This document shows positions 32,864 through 41,592 of a stretch of 64,000 bases of DNA, one piece after another. The DNA is from Janthinobacterium tructae (GTDB lineage: Bacteria > Pseudomonadota > Gammaproteobacteria > Burkholderiales > Burkholderiaceae_D), in assembly GCF_006517255.1 (NCBI RefSeq), contig NZ_CP041185.1, forward strand, positions 248,001-312,000. The letters run 5' to 3'. The notes beneath the pieces are model-generated. The model was not told the DNA's origin and did no database searches. It saw nothing but the letters and a program-made list of their open reading frames with translations. Every line of letters starts with the position of its first letter. Position 1 is the first letter of the stretch. Made by a program: the position numbers and the translations under genes.

Positions 32864-34081
32864 ATGAAAAAAACCGTTCTGGCCATGGGCGCGCTGGCGC
32901 TCACCCTTTCCTTTGGCGGCGCGCACGCGCAGATTTCCGATGGCGTCGTCAAGATCGGCATCCTGACCGACATGTCCGGCCCGTATTCGGCCATGGGCGG
33001 GCGCGGCTCCGTCGTCGCCAGCCAGATGGCCGTCGAGGATTGTCTGAAAGCCGAATGCAAGGGCATGAAAATCGAAATCGTCTCGGCCGACCACCTGAAC
33101 AAGGCCGACATCGCCGCCTCCAAGGCGCGCGAATGGATAGACCGCGACAAGGTCGACGCCATCGCCGACCTGACCAATTCCTCGGTGGCCTTGTCCGTGC
33201 AAAAGCTGATGAAAGAGAAGGGCGGCATCGCCATGTTCAGCGGCCCGGCCACCACGCGCCTGACCAATGAAGACTGCTCGCCGAACGGCTTCCACTGGAT
33301 GTTCGACACCTATTCGCAGGCCGCCGGCACGGCGGCGGCGCTGACCAAGCTGGGGCAAAAATCGTGGTACTTCGTCACCGTCGATTACGCGTTTGGTCAT
33401 TCGCTGGAAAAAGACGCCAGCGAAGTCGTCAAGCACAATGGCGGCACGGTGCTGGGCGCCGTGCGCCATCCGTTGAACGCGTCCGATTTTTCATCTTTCC
33501 TGGTGCAGGCGCAGGGTTCCAAGGCGCAGGTGATCGGCCTGGCAAACGGCGGCGCCGACACGGTCTCCGCCATCAAGCAGGCGCGCGAGTTCCGCATCGG
33601 CAGCGGCAAGGACCAGCGCCTGGCCGCCTTGCTGGTGTTCCTCTCCGACGTGCATGCGCTGGGGCTGGAAACGGCCCAGGGCCTGGTCTACGCGGACGGT
33701 TTTTACTGGGATTACGATGACCGCAGCCGCGCGTTTGCCAAGCGCTTCGAGGCGCTCAACAAGGGCGCCAAGCCGACCATGGTGCAGGCGGGCGTGTATT
33801 CGAGCGTCTACCACTACCTGAAATCGGTGGCGGCGGCGAAAAGCGACGACTCGAAGATCGTCGCCCAGAAGATGCGCGAGCTGCCCATCAAGGACTTTGT
33901 GATGAACAATGCCTCGATCCGTCCCGACGGCCGCGTCATCCACGACATGTACCTGGTGCAGGTGAAGACCCCGGCCGAATCGAAAGGCGCGTGGGATTAC
34001 CTGAAAGTGCTGTCCACCATCCCCGCCGACCAGGCGTTCAAGACTATGGATGCGACGGCGTGCAACCTCGTTAAAAAATAA
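32864..34081 (+). CDS. Periplasmic substrate-binding protein (branched-chain amino acid ABC type)
   Basis: A 405-residue type I periplasmic binding protein of the LivK/Leu-Ile-Val class. The signal peptide ends at GGAHAQ near residue 22. Mature motifs include VVKIGILTDMSGPYSAMGG, ANGGADTVSAIKQAREF and the hinge and C-terminal pattern GVYSSVYHYLKSV. GGAG lies 7 nt upstream of the ATG. Permease and ATPase genes are absent here, so it must share a transporter encoded elsewhere. Its position before mmsA and mmsB suggests it captures valine, isobutyrate or a related acid. Confidence 0.9.
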   Translation: MKKTVLAMGALALTLSFGGAHAQISDGVVKIGILTDMSGPYSAMGGRGSVVASQMAVEDCLKAECKGMKIEIVSADHLNKADIAASKAREWIDRDKVDAIADLTNSSVALSVQKLMKEKGGIAMFSGPATTRLTNEDCSPNGFHWMFDTYSQAAGTAAALTKLGQKSWYFVTVDYAFGHSLEKDASEVVKHNGGTVLGAVRHPLNASDFSSFLVQAQGSKAQVIGLANGGADTVSAIKQAREFRIGSGKDQRLAALLVFLSDVHALGLETAQGLVYADGFYWDYDDRSRAFAKRFEALNKGAKPTMVQAGVYSSVYHYLKSVAAAKSDDSKIVAQKMRELPIKDFVMNNASIRPDGRVIHDMYLVQVKTPAESKGAWDYLKVLSTIPADQAFKTMDATACNLVKK

Positions 34082-34097
34082 TCACGGAGCCAAACAA

Positions 34098-35612
34098 ATG
34101 AACCAAGCCCTCACCTCAGTCCCCGCCATCCCGCTGCATATCGGCGGCAAGCATCACGCCTCGACCAGCACCGAATGGCGCGACGTCGTCAACCCGGCCA
34201 CGCAGGAAATGGTCGCCAGGGTGCCGTTTTCCACGCCCGATGAAGTCAACCTGGCCGTCGCCACGGCCAAGGAAGCGTTTAAAACCTGGCGGAATACCCC
34301 GCTGGCGGCGCGCATGCGCATCATGCTCAAGTATCAGCACCTGATCCGTGAAAATATCGGCGCCCTGGCCGCACTGATCACGCGCGAGCACGGCAAGACC
34401 CTGCCCGACGCGGAAGGGGAAGTCATGCGCGGCCTGGAAGTGGTGGAGCACGCGTGCTCGATCGCCACCCTGCAGCTGGGCGAAATCGCGGAAAACGCCG
34501 CCACCGGCGTCGATGTCTACAATATCTACCAGCCGCTGGGCGTGGGCGCCGGCATCACGGCCTTCAATTTCCCCGTCATGCTGCCATGCTTCATGTTCCC
34601 CATCGCTATCGCCTGCGGCAATACCTTTGTGCTGAAACCGTCGGAGCAGGACCCGTCATCGACCATGTACCTGGTCGAACTGATGTATCAGGCGGGCTTG
34701 CCGGCCGGTGTGCTGAACGTCGTGCACGGCGGCGCCGACGTCGTCAACATGCTGTGCGACCATGCCGACATCAAGGCCGTATCCTTCATCGGCTCCACCC
34801 ACGTGGGCACGCATGTGTACCGCCGCGCCAGCGAATCGGGCAAGCGCGCGCAATCGATGATGGGGGCGAAAAACCATTGCGTGGTGCTGGCCGACGCCAA
34901 CAAGGAGCAGGCGATCAATAACCTGATCGGCGCCGCCTTCGGAGCGGCCGGCCAGCGCTGCATGGCCAATTCCGTCGTCGTGCTGGTGGGCGAGGCGCGT
35001 TCCTGGCTGCCGGAAATCGTCGCCCGCTCGCAGGCGCTGAAAGTGGGGCCGGGCAGCGACCGCGATGCCGACCTGGGTCCGATGGTCTCGAAAGCGGCCA
35101 TGCAGCGCGCGGAAAAGCTGATCCAGGCGGGCGTGGACGAGGGCGCGCAGCTGCTGCTCGACGGCCGCGGCCTCAAGGTGGCCGGCTACGAGGGCGGCAA
35201 CTTCATGGGACCGACGATTTTCTCGAAGGTGGCGGCATCGAACTCCGTCTATACGCAGGAAATCTTCGGCCCCGCCATGTGCGTGGTCGAGACCGATACG
35301 CTGGACCAGGCCATCGCTTTTATTAACGCCAACCCGAACGGCAACGGCACCTCGATCTTCACCTCGTCCGGCTGGGCGGGGCGCAAGTTCCAGAACGAGA
35401 TCGACGTTGGGCAGGTGGGCATCAACGTGGCCATACCCGTGCCCGTCGCCTATTTCAGCTTCACGGGATCGCGCGCGTCGAAACTGGGCGACCTGGGGCC
35501 GAACGGCAAGCAAGCCTTGTACTTCTGGACGCAGACCAAGACCGTCACGGCGCGCTGGTTTGCCCCGGACGACGGCGGCAGCGGCGTCAATACCACCATC
35601 TCGATGAAATAA
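34098..35612 (+). CDS. mmsA: Methylmalonate-semialdehyde dehydrogenase (CoA-acylating)
   Basis: A 504-residue cytosolic dehydrogenase (EC 1.2.1.27) that turns methylmalonate semialdehyde into propionyl-CoA, CO2 and NADH in valine (and myo-inositol, thymine) degradation. It shows the MMSDH form of the ALDH motifs: GITAFNFPVMLPCFMFPIAI, SFIGSTHVG, the catalytic Cys in AAGQRCMANSVVV, and EIFGPAMCVV. CGGAG lies about 8 nt before the ATG. It is 16 bases after the binding-protein gene and 10 before mmsB, so all three form one operon. Confidence 0.95.
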   Translation: MNQALTSVPAIPLHIGGKHHASTSTEWRDVVNPATQEMVARVPFSTPDEVNLAVATAKEAFKTWRNTPLAARMRIMLKYQHLIRENIGALAALITREHGKTLPDAEGEVMRGLEVVEHACSIATLQLGEIAENAATGVDVYNIYQPLGVGAGITAFNFPVMLPCFMFPIAIACGNTFVLKPSEQDPSSTMYLVELMYQAGLPAGVLNVVHGGADVVNMLCDHADIKAVSFIGSTHVGTHVYRRASESGKRAQSMMGAKNHCVVLADANKEQAINNLIGAAFGAAGQRCMANSVVVLVGEARSWLPEIVARSQALKVGPGSDRDADLGPMVSKAAMQRAEKLIQAGVDEGAQLLLDGRGLKVAGYEGGNFMGPTIFSKVAASNSVYTQEIFGPAMCVVETDTLDQAIAFINANPNGNGTSIFTSSGWAGRKFQNEIDVGQVGINVAIPVPVAYFSFTGSRASKLGDLGPNGKQALYFWTQTKTVTARWFAPDDGGSGVNTTISMK

Positions 35613-35622
35613 GGGGGCGGCG

Positions 35623-36516
35623 ATGAGCACCAATATCGTTTTCATCGGCCTGGGGAACATGGGGCTGCCCATGGCGCAAAACCTGGTGCGGGCCGGCCAT
35701 GCCGTCACGGGTTTCGATTTGCTGCCGGCCAGCGTGCAGCAGTTTGCCGATGGCGGCGGCCTGGTGTCCGATGACCAGGCGGCGGCGATCCAGGCGGCCG
35801 ACATCGTCATCACCATGCTGCCGGCCAGCCGCCATGTGCTGGGGGCGTATTTGGGCGACGCTGGCATTCTGGCGCAGGCGCGGCCCGGCACCCTGTTGAT
35901 CGACTGCTCGACGATTTCCACCGAGGCGGCGCGCCAGGTGGGCCGCGCGGCCGAGGAAAAGGGCATGCCCATGCTGGACGCGCCCGTCTCGGGCGGCACG
36001 GCGGGCGCCACCAACGGCACGCTGACCTTCATGGTGGGCGGCGAAGAATCCGCGCTGGCGGCGGCGCGGCCCTGCCTGGAGATCATGGGCAAGGCGATTT
36101 TTCACGCAGGCGGCTCCGGTTGTGGCCAGACGGTCAAGATCTGCAACAACATGCTGCTGGGCATACTCATGATCGGCACCAGCGAAGCGATACGCCTGGG
36201 CGTGGCCAATGGCCTCGACGCTAAGGTGGTGTCGGACGTGATGGCGAAAAGCTCGGGCCGCAACTGGACCCTGGAGGTGTACAACCCGTGCCCCGGCGTG
36301 GCCGAGAACGTTCCCGCGTCGCGCGGCTACACGGGCGGCTTTGGCGTCGACCTGATGCTCAAAGACCTGGGCCTGGCGATGGAAAGCGCCGAGGCGTCGG
36401 GCGCCAGCATACCGCTGGGCGCCCTGGCGCGCACGCTGTATGACATGCACAGCAAGGCAGGATCGGGCGGGCTCGATTTCTCCAGCATCTACCGGCTGCA
36501 GGATACGCCGGCATAA
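35623..36516 (+). CDS. mmsB: 3-hydroxyisobutyrate dehydrogenase
   Basis: A 297-residue NAD-dependent dehydrogenase (EC 1.1.1.31) that oxidises 3-hydroxyisobutyrate to methylmalonate semialdehyde, the substrate of MmsA. Beta-hydroxyacid dehydrogenase marks are all present: the NAD motif FIGLGNMGLPMAQNLVRAGH, the substrate motif DAPVSGGTAGATNGTLTFMV and the catalytic Lys in GQTVKICNNMLLG. It ends the valine-degradation operon and is followed by a strong terminator at 36536. Confidence 0.96.
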   Translation: MSTNIVFIGLGNMGLPMAQNLVRAGHAVTGFDLLPASVQQFADGGGLVSDDQAAAIQAADIVITMLPASRHVLGAYLGDAGILAQARPGTLLIDCSTISTEAARQVGRAAEEKGMPMLDAPVSGGTAGATNGTLTFMVGGEESALAAARPCLEIMGKAIFHAGGSGCGQTVKICNNMLLGILMIGTSEAIRLGVANGLDAKVVSDVMAKSSGRNWTLEVYNPCPGVAENVPASRGYTGGFGVDLMLKDLGLAMESAEASGASIPLGALARTLYDMHSKAGSGGLDFSSIYRLQDTPA

Positions 36517-36535
36517 GGCCGCTGTCGTGGCGATG

Positions 36536-36562
36536 GCGCTCCTGCGGGAGCGCTTTTTTTTT
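36536..36562 (+). terminator. Rho-independent terminator after mmsB
   Basis: A 7-bp stem (GCGCTCC / GGAGCGC) with a TGCG loop is followed by nine T residues, 20 bases after the mmsB stop. Confidence 0.92.
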
Positions 36563-36617
36563 GTTGATCGTCATCCAAACGTACATGCTATCAGGACGGT
36601 AAGAATATACAATCAGC

Positions 36618-36637
36618 AACTTGATTGGAAGCAAGTT
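36618..36637. promoter_or_regulatory. Inverted repeat upstream of the DUF4132 operon
   Basis: AACTTG and CAAGTT are perfect 6-base arms around an 8-base spacer, within the AT-rich leader about 95 bases before the DUF4132 start. It may be the operator of the five-gene operon; no dedicated regulator gene is adjacent. Confidence 0.4.
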
Positions 36638-36730
36638 TGATGCAAGATGCAGGCTGCCGATACGGACGCCGATTGCGAAAAGAAAACACGCCCGGCAAGG
36701 GCCTTGATGAACAGGAAAGACGGATCCCCG

Positions 36731-39700
36731 ATGTTTAAAAAAATACTGGCACTGGCGCAGGGCGTAGTAGGCCTGGATGAGCAGGCGCAGTTGAAGAAGG
36801 GCTTGCGCGGCCTGGCGCAGATCTCGCCTGCGCTGTGGGAGCGCGCCTGCGAGTTTGTCTGCGAAGGGCGCCAGGAAGGCGTGCTGCTCGATGTGCAGGC
36901 GGCGGCGCCGCGCGGCGGCACCTTGCTGGGCAAGCCCGGGCGCCTGTACTCGCATTTTTATACCCATAACCTGAGTAACAAGGATGGCGCGCTGGCCAAT
37001 GAAAGCCTGCGCCACCGGCACCAGTTCTACGCCCAGTCCGACGCGGCGACGCTGGACGCGGCGCTGCTGGTACGCCTGGGCAAGCTGCTGCAGGCCGCCG
37101 ACGGGGGAGATACGCTGGAACGCACGGGCGCCGCGGTGCCGCAGTGGCTCGACTACCTGCTCGGCGACGCGTTGTTCGCCAGTTTTTCCGAGACCCGCGC
37201 GCAGGCGACCATGGTCAACCGGCGCGGCTGGGACGTGGTGCTGCTGGCGCGCCTGCTGGCCGCCGATGGCGAGGCGGAAGAAGGCGCGCTGCAACTGGTG
37301 TTCGAGCGGCGCGAATTGAACGAATACGTGCGCGACAACTGCCTGCAGCGCCTGCTGGCGCCGGGCGCGCTCGACGCTTACATGCTCGCGCATGCCGCGC
37401 AGGTGGAGCAATTGCCAACGCTGTTGTCGGCCAGCGGCAAGGCGCAGCTGGCCAGGCGCCTGGGCGCCGCGCCGGCGCTGGCCGACGCCTATGCCGCCAT
37501 CCTGGTGCGCCTGGCCGTCGATGGCGGCAAGAGCGTGCGCATCGAAGCGGCTCCGCATCTGGCCGCCATTCCCGTGGAACGCAGGGCCGTCTTGCTGCAG
37601 CAATGCCTGTTGACGGGCAAGACGGAAGAGCGCGTGCAGGCGGCCGAGCTGCTGGGCCGCAGCCTGGGGCCGCAGCAGGGTGCGCTGCTGGAACAGGCGC
37701 TGGCGCAGGAGGCGAGCAAGCCGGTGCAGGCGGCCATCCGCAATGCGCTGTCGTGGCTGGGCGCGGCCAGCGATGCGGGCGCGGCGGAACTGCCCGTGCC
37801 GCCGCTGCCGCCCGCGCCGCCGGCGGCGCGCCTTGGCGACGCCGCGTTGCAGCTGCTGCAGGCCAATCATGCGGCGTTGCTGGAAAAGTACCGCGCCGAA
37901 GCACGGCAGGAGCGCGAAGACAACCAGCACGCCAAACACAAGTACGAATGGAAGCAGGAGCGTCTGAAGCGCTATGAGGCGATCAAGCCGGCCTGGCTGG
38001 AAGCGGCCATCCGCGTGTTCAATGGCGAGGCGTCGAAGGGCGAGATGCAGCCACTGAAAAACAACCAGATGCGCGAGCCCGTCGAGCTGCAGGGCAAGCT
38101 GGCCGCCTTGCCGGATTTTGGCGTGGCGCACATGGCACGCTGGCTGCAGGCCACGCGGCGCAATATTTTTCATTTCTGGCACGATGACTTTTTCCAGCAA
38201 TGGCTGGCGCGGCAGGACCTGTCCACCTTCGACCTGCGCCTGCTGGCGCGCGCCATGCGCGAGGCCGGCGACGAGCATGACAGCGTGGCCATGGCCTGCA
38301 TGGGCAGCAACTGGTGGGGCGCCAAGCCGCAGCAGGTGCTGGCGGCGGACATGGTCTGGCCGCTATTCGCGGAACGCCCCGAACTGATCGAGCAGGGCCT
38401 GGGCTTGCGCGCCGTCGAAAGGCGCCAGGGCGTGGCACCCGAGCTGGGTCCCACACTGGAAGTGCTGGCCACCTTTCCGGTGCTGCCGGCGCAATGGCTG
38501 CCGCGCGTGATGGAGATCGCGCTGGGCGAGGGCAAGCAGCACCGCGCCAGCGCGCAGCAGGTGCTGGCCAGCCTGCCCGATATCGGCAAGCGCGTGGCCG
38601 AGGCGCTGGGATCGAGCAAGCAGGATATGCGTATCGGCGCCGCGCGCTGGCTGGCCGACCTCGATTACCGCGCTGCCGTCCCGGCGCTGTACCAGGCGCT
38701 GGACAAGGAGACGCGCGAGACCGTGATCGCCGCGCTGATGACGGCGCTGGAAAAACTGGGCGAGGACCTGAGTCCGCGCCTGTCGCCCGAGATCCTGCTG
38801 GCCGCCGCGCGCAAGGGCTTGAAGGGCAAGGCGCCCGTCGGCCTGGCCTGGTTCGCCTTCGAGGCGCTGCCCGCCTGCCGCTGGCAGGACGGCACGCCGG
38901 TCGACGCCGACATCATCCGCTGGTGGGTGGTACTGGCCTGCAAATTGAAGGAGCCGGGCGGCAACGCCTTGCTGCTGCGCTATCTGGGTCTGCTGGACGC
39001 GGCAGGCCGCGCCGCCCTGGGCGAGACGGTGCTGCGCCTGTTCATCACCGAGGATCTGCGCGGCCCGAGCCTGGAAGTGGCGACCGCCGAAGCGCAGGCG
39101 CGCGCGCCGCAGGCCTACCTGAGCTACCAGGACCAGGCCAGGCGCTATCCCGAATATTATGCCGCGCTGGGCAAGATGAGCGAAGAGCAGGTGTTCGACC
39201 AGATCCGCCGCAACAAGATGGCCGAGTACCTTGGCAGCGCCATCGGCGAGAAGGGCATCCTGGCGCTGGCCGCGCATACGCCTGGCCATGTGGCGATCAG
39301 CCTGCTGCAAGCGTATATGCGCGACCATTACCCGCGCCGCGCGCAGATCGAAGCGATGCTTGACGCTCTGGCTGACGGCTACGACCCGGCCGTCATCCAG
39401 TTATTGCTGGGCATTGCGCGGCGCTATCGCACGGCCTCGGTGCAGGAAAAGGCGCGTCTGCTGGTCGAGCGCATCGCGCAAGGCAAGGGCTGGAGCCATG
39501 ACCAGCTGGGCGACCGCACCATCCCGACCGGCGGCTTCGACGACAGCGGCCGCCTCGACCTGTCGTATGGCGAGCGGGTCTTCCAGGTGACGCTGGACGG
39601 CGCCATGAAGCCGCGTCTGCACAACCCCGACGGCAAGGAGATCAAGGCCTTGCCCGAGCCGCGCCAGGACGAATCGCCCGAACAGGCCAAGGAAGCCAAA

Positions 39701-40471
39701 CAGCAGCTATCCGTGTGCAAGAAAGAACTCAAGCAAGTCATCGCCATGCAGACGGCGCGCCTGTACGAAGCCATGTGCGCCGGACGTGTCTGGCCGGCGC
39801 AGGAGTGGCGCGATTACCTGCTTGGCCATCCGATCGCGGGCCGGCTGGTGCAGGCGCTGGTGTGGATCAGCGAGGACGACGCAGGCCGCACCCTGCTGCG
39901 CCCCAGCGACGATGGCAGCCTGCTCGACGCGGACGACGAGGAAGTCGCGCTGCCAGAAGGCAGCCGGCTGCGCCTGGCGCACGCCTCGCTGCTGGACGCG
40001 CCGCAGATCGCCGCCTGGCAGCGCCATTTCAAGGATTACAAGGTCAAGCCCCTGTTCGAGCAGCTGGCGCACCAGTTGCCCGACGCCGCGCTGATGGCGG
40101 GCCGGTACATCGCGGACCGCGAAGGCTGGGTGGGCGACACCTTCGGCTTGCGCGGCGCCTTCGGCAAGCATGGCTATCAGCGCGGCCAGGCCGAGGATGG
40201 CGGCGTCTTCACCGAGTATCACAAGGATTTCATCAGCGCCGGCCTGCGCGCAGTGATCGAATTTTCCGGCAGCAGCCTGCCCGAGGAATTGATGACGGCT
40301 GCCCTGAAAACGCTGCAATTCTATCCCTTGCCGCGCTCCTGGCGCGACGAGGCGGTGCCGCTGGCCGACGTGCCGTCCGTGCTGCTGGCCGAAACCTATG
40401 CCGATTATCTGGCGGTGTCGAAGGCGTGCGGCGGCTATGATGCGCAATGGGAAAGTAAAATGCCGTGGTGA
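36731..40471 (+). CDS. DUF4132 domain protein, large helical-repeat protein
   Basis: A protein of about 1246 residues, cytosolic. The bulk is alpha-helical with HEAT-like repeats (for example ARWLADLDYRAAVPALYQAL), and the C-terminal third carries DUF4132 (QLSVCKKELKQVIAMQTARL, EAMCAGRVWPAQEWRDYLLG), as in MolR-type proteins. The WGR domain that often precedes DUF4132 is not present. I start at 36731 (MFKKILAL); an in-frame ATG at 36707 with AAGGG upstream is an alternative. It is first in an operon with AAA ATPase, DUF5682, VWA and SWIM genes, all overlapping or nearly so. DUF4132 has no proven biochemical function known to me. Confidence 0.88.
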   Translation: MFKKILALAQGVVGLDEQAQLKKGLRGLAQISPALWERACEFVCEGRQEGVLLDVQAAAPRGGTLLGKPGRLYSHFYTHNLSNKDGALANESLRHRHQFYAQSDAATLDAALLVRLGKLLQAADGGDTLERTGAAVPQWLDYLLGDALFASFSETRAQATMVNRRGWDVVLLARLLAADGEAEEGALQLVFERRELNEYVRDNCLQRLLAPGALDAYMLAHAAQVEQLPTLLSASGKAQLARRLGAAPALADAYAAILVRLAVDGGKSVRIEAAPHLAAIPVERRAVLLQQCLLTGKTEERVQAAELLGRSLGPQQGALLEQALAQEASKPVQAAIRNALSWLGAASDAGAAELPVPPLPPAPPAARLGDAALQLLQANHAALLEKYRAEARQEREDNQHAKHKYEWKQERLKRYEAIKPAWLEAAIRVFNGEASKGEMQPLKNNQMREPVELQGKLAALPDFGVAHMARWLQATRRNIFHFWHDDFFQQWLARQDLSTFDLRLLARAMREAGDEHDSVAMACMGSNWWGAKPQQVLAADMVWPLFAERPELIEQGLGLRAVERRQGVAPELGPTLEVLATFPVLPAQWLPRVMEIALGEGKQHRASAQQVLASLPDIGKRVAEALGSSKQDMRIGAARWLADLDYRAAVPALYQALDKETRETVIAALMTALEKLGEDLSPRLSPEILLAAARKGLKGKAPVGLAWFAFEALPACRWQDGTPVDADIIRWWVVLACKLKEPGGNALLLRYLGLLDAAGRAALGETVLRLFITEDLRGPSLEVATAEAQARAPQAYLSYQDQARRYPEYYAALGKMSEEQVFDQIRRNKMAEYLGSAIGEKGILALAAHTPGHVAISLLQAYMRDHYPRRAQIEAMLDALADGYDPAVIQLLLGIARRYRTASVQEKARLLVERIAQGKGWSHDQLGDRTIPTGGFDDSGRLDLSYGERVFQVTLDGAMKPRLHNPDGKEIKALPEPRQDESPEQAKEAKQQLSVCKKELKQVIAMQTARLYEAMCAGRVWPAQEWRDYLLGHPIAGRLVQALVWISEDDAGRTLLRPSDDGSLLDADDEEVALPEGSRLRLAHASLLDAPQIAAWQRHFKDYKVKPLFEQLAHQLPDAALMAGRYIADREGWVGDTFGLRGAFGKHGYQRGQAEDGGVFTEYHKDFISAGLRAVIEFSGSSLPEELMTAALKTLQFYPLPRSWRDEAVPLADVPSVLLAETYADYLAVSKACGGYDAQWESKMPW

Positions 40472-40485
40472 ACAAAGAGAACGAC

Positions 40486-41592
40486 ATGATGACGGAACAA
40501 CATACCGATAACCAGGTGGTGCGCCGCAGCGCCGAACAGCGCTACGCGAGCGAGCTGGAACGCCTGAAGGCGGCCGATACCGATCCGCGCCCGCAGGGCT
40601 GGCAGCTGTCGCCGCGCGCGGTGCGCCGCTTCATCCTGGGCGACGCGGCGCTGCAAGTGAGCCGCAAATTCTATGGCGACGATCCGCTGGTCGACCGCGC
40701 CATCGTCACTCTGATGGGGCACCAGGGGCTGATGCTGGTGGGCGAGCCGGGTACGGCCAAGTCGCTGCTGTCCGAATTGCTGGCCGCGGCCATCAGCGGC
40801 GACTCCGCGCTGGCGATACAGGGCACGGCCGGCACCACTGAAGACCATATCAAGTATTCGTGGAACTATGCCTTGCTGCTGGCCGAAGGGCCGAGCCGGC
40901 GCGCACTGGTGCCGTCGCCCTTGTTCCAGGCCATGGAAGCGGGCAAGCTGGTGCGCTTCGAGGAAATCACGCGCTGCGCGCCCGAGATGCAGGACGTGCT
41001 CATTTCACTGATGTCGGAAAAGCAGCTGATGATTCCGGAACTGGGCGGCGACGCGCGCGTGCATGCGCGGCGCGGCTTCAATATCATCGCCAGCGCCAAC
41101 TTGCGCGACCGCGGCGTGCATGAAATGTCGTCGGCGCTGAAACGCCGCTTCAACTTCGAAACCGTCAAGCCGATCCGCGACCATGGCTTCGAAGTCGAAC
41201 TGGTGATGCAGCAGCTGCAGCGCGAACTGGACGCCATCGGCGCCGCCGTCATCGTCAGGCGCGACGTGGTCGAACTGCTGGTGACCACGTTCCAGGAACT
41301 GCGCGCCGGCCAGACCCGCGAAGGCACGGCCATCAAGACGCCGGAGGCGGTGATGTCGAGTGCCGAGGCGGTCAACCTGGTCTATGCGGCCTCGCTGGAG
41401 GCGCTGCATTTCGGCGACGGCACCTTGCGCCCGCGCGAACTGGCCAACCAGTTGCAGGGCGTGGTCCTGAAGGACAACGCCGATGACCTCAAGCGCGTGC
41501 GCCATTATTTCGACACGGTGGTGCGCGAACGTGGCCGCCGCGACGATTTGTGGAAAAGCTTCGGCGACGCGGCGCGCCAGCTATGGCTGTAG
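40486..41592 (+). CDS. MoxR-type AAA+ ATPase
   Basis: A 368-residue AAA+ ATPase of the MoxR/RavA branch. Walker A is GEPGTAKS (86-93), Walker B is LVRFEE (155-160), sensor 1 is IIASAN (200-205) and arginine residues R220/R221 fit the finger position. These ATPases act as remodelling chaperones, typically with a VWA-domain partner, and a VWA gene lies two genes downstream. The ATG at 40486 has AAAGAGA upstream; an in-frame GTG 21 bases earlier overlaps the DUF4132 stop. Its 3' end overlaps the DUF5682 start by 10 bases. Confidence 0.93.
   Translation: MMTEQHTDNQVVRRSAEQRYASELERLKAADTDPRPQGWQLSPRAVRRFILGDAALQVSRKFYGDDPLVDRAIVTLMGHQGLMLVGEPGTAKSLLSELLAAAISGDSALAIQGTAGTTEDHIKYSWNYALLLAEGPSRRALVPSPLFQAMEAGKLVRFEEITRCAPEMQDVLISLMSEKQLMIPELGGDARVHARRGFNIIASANLRDRGVHEMSSALKRRFNFETVKPIRDHGFEVELVMQQLQRELDAIGAAVIVRRDVVELLVTTFQELRAGQTREGTAIKTPEAVMSSAEAVNLVYAASLEALHFGDGTLRPRELANQLQGVVLKDNADDLKRVRHYFDTVVRERGRRDDLWKSFGDAARQLWL

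Noticed and set aside
36359-38278. 639-codon minus-strand frame opposite mmsB and the DUF4132 gene
   Set aside because: It crosses a terminator and two real genes and has a Gln/Arg-rich, motif-free sequence.
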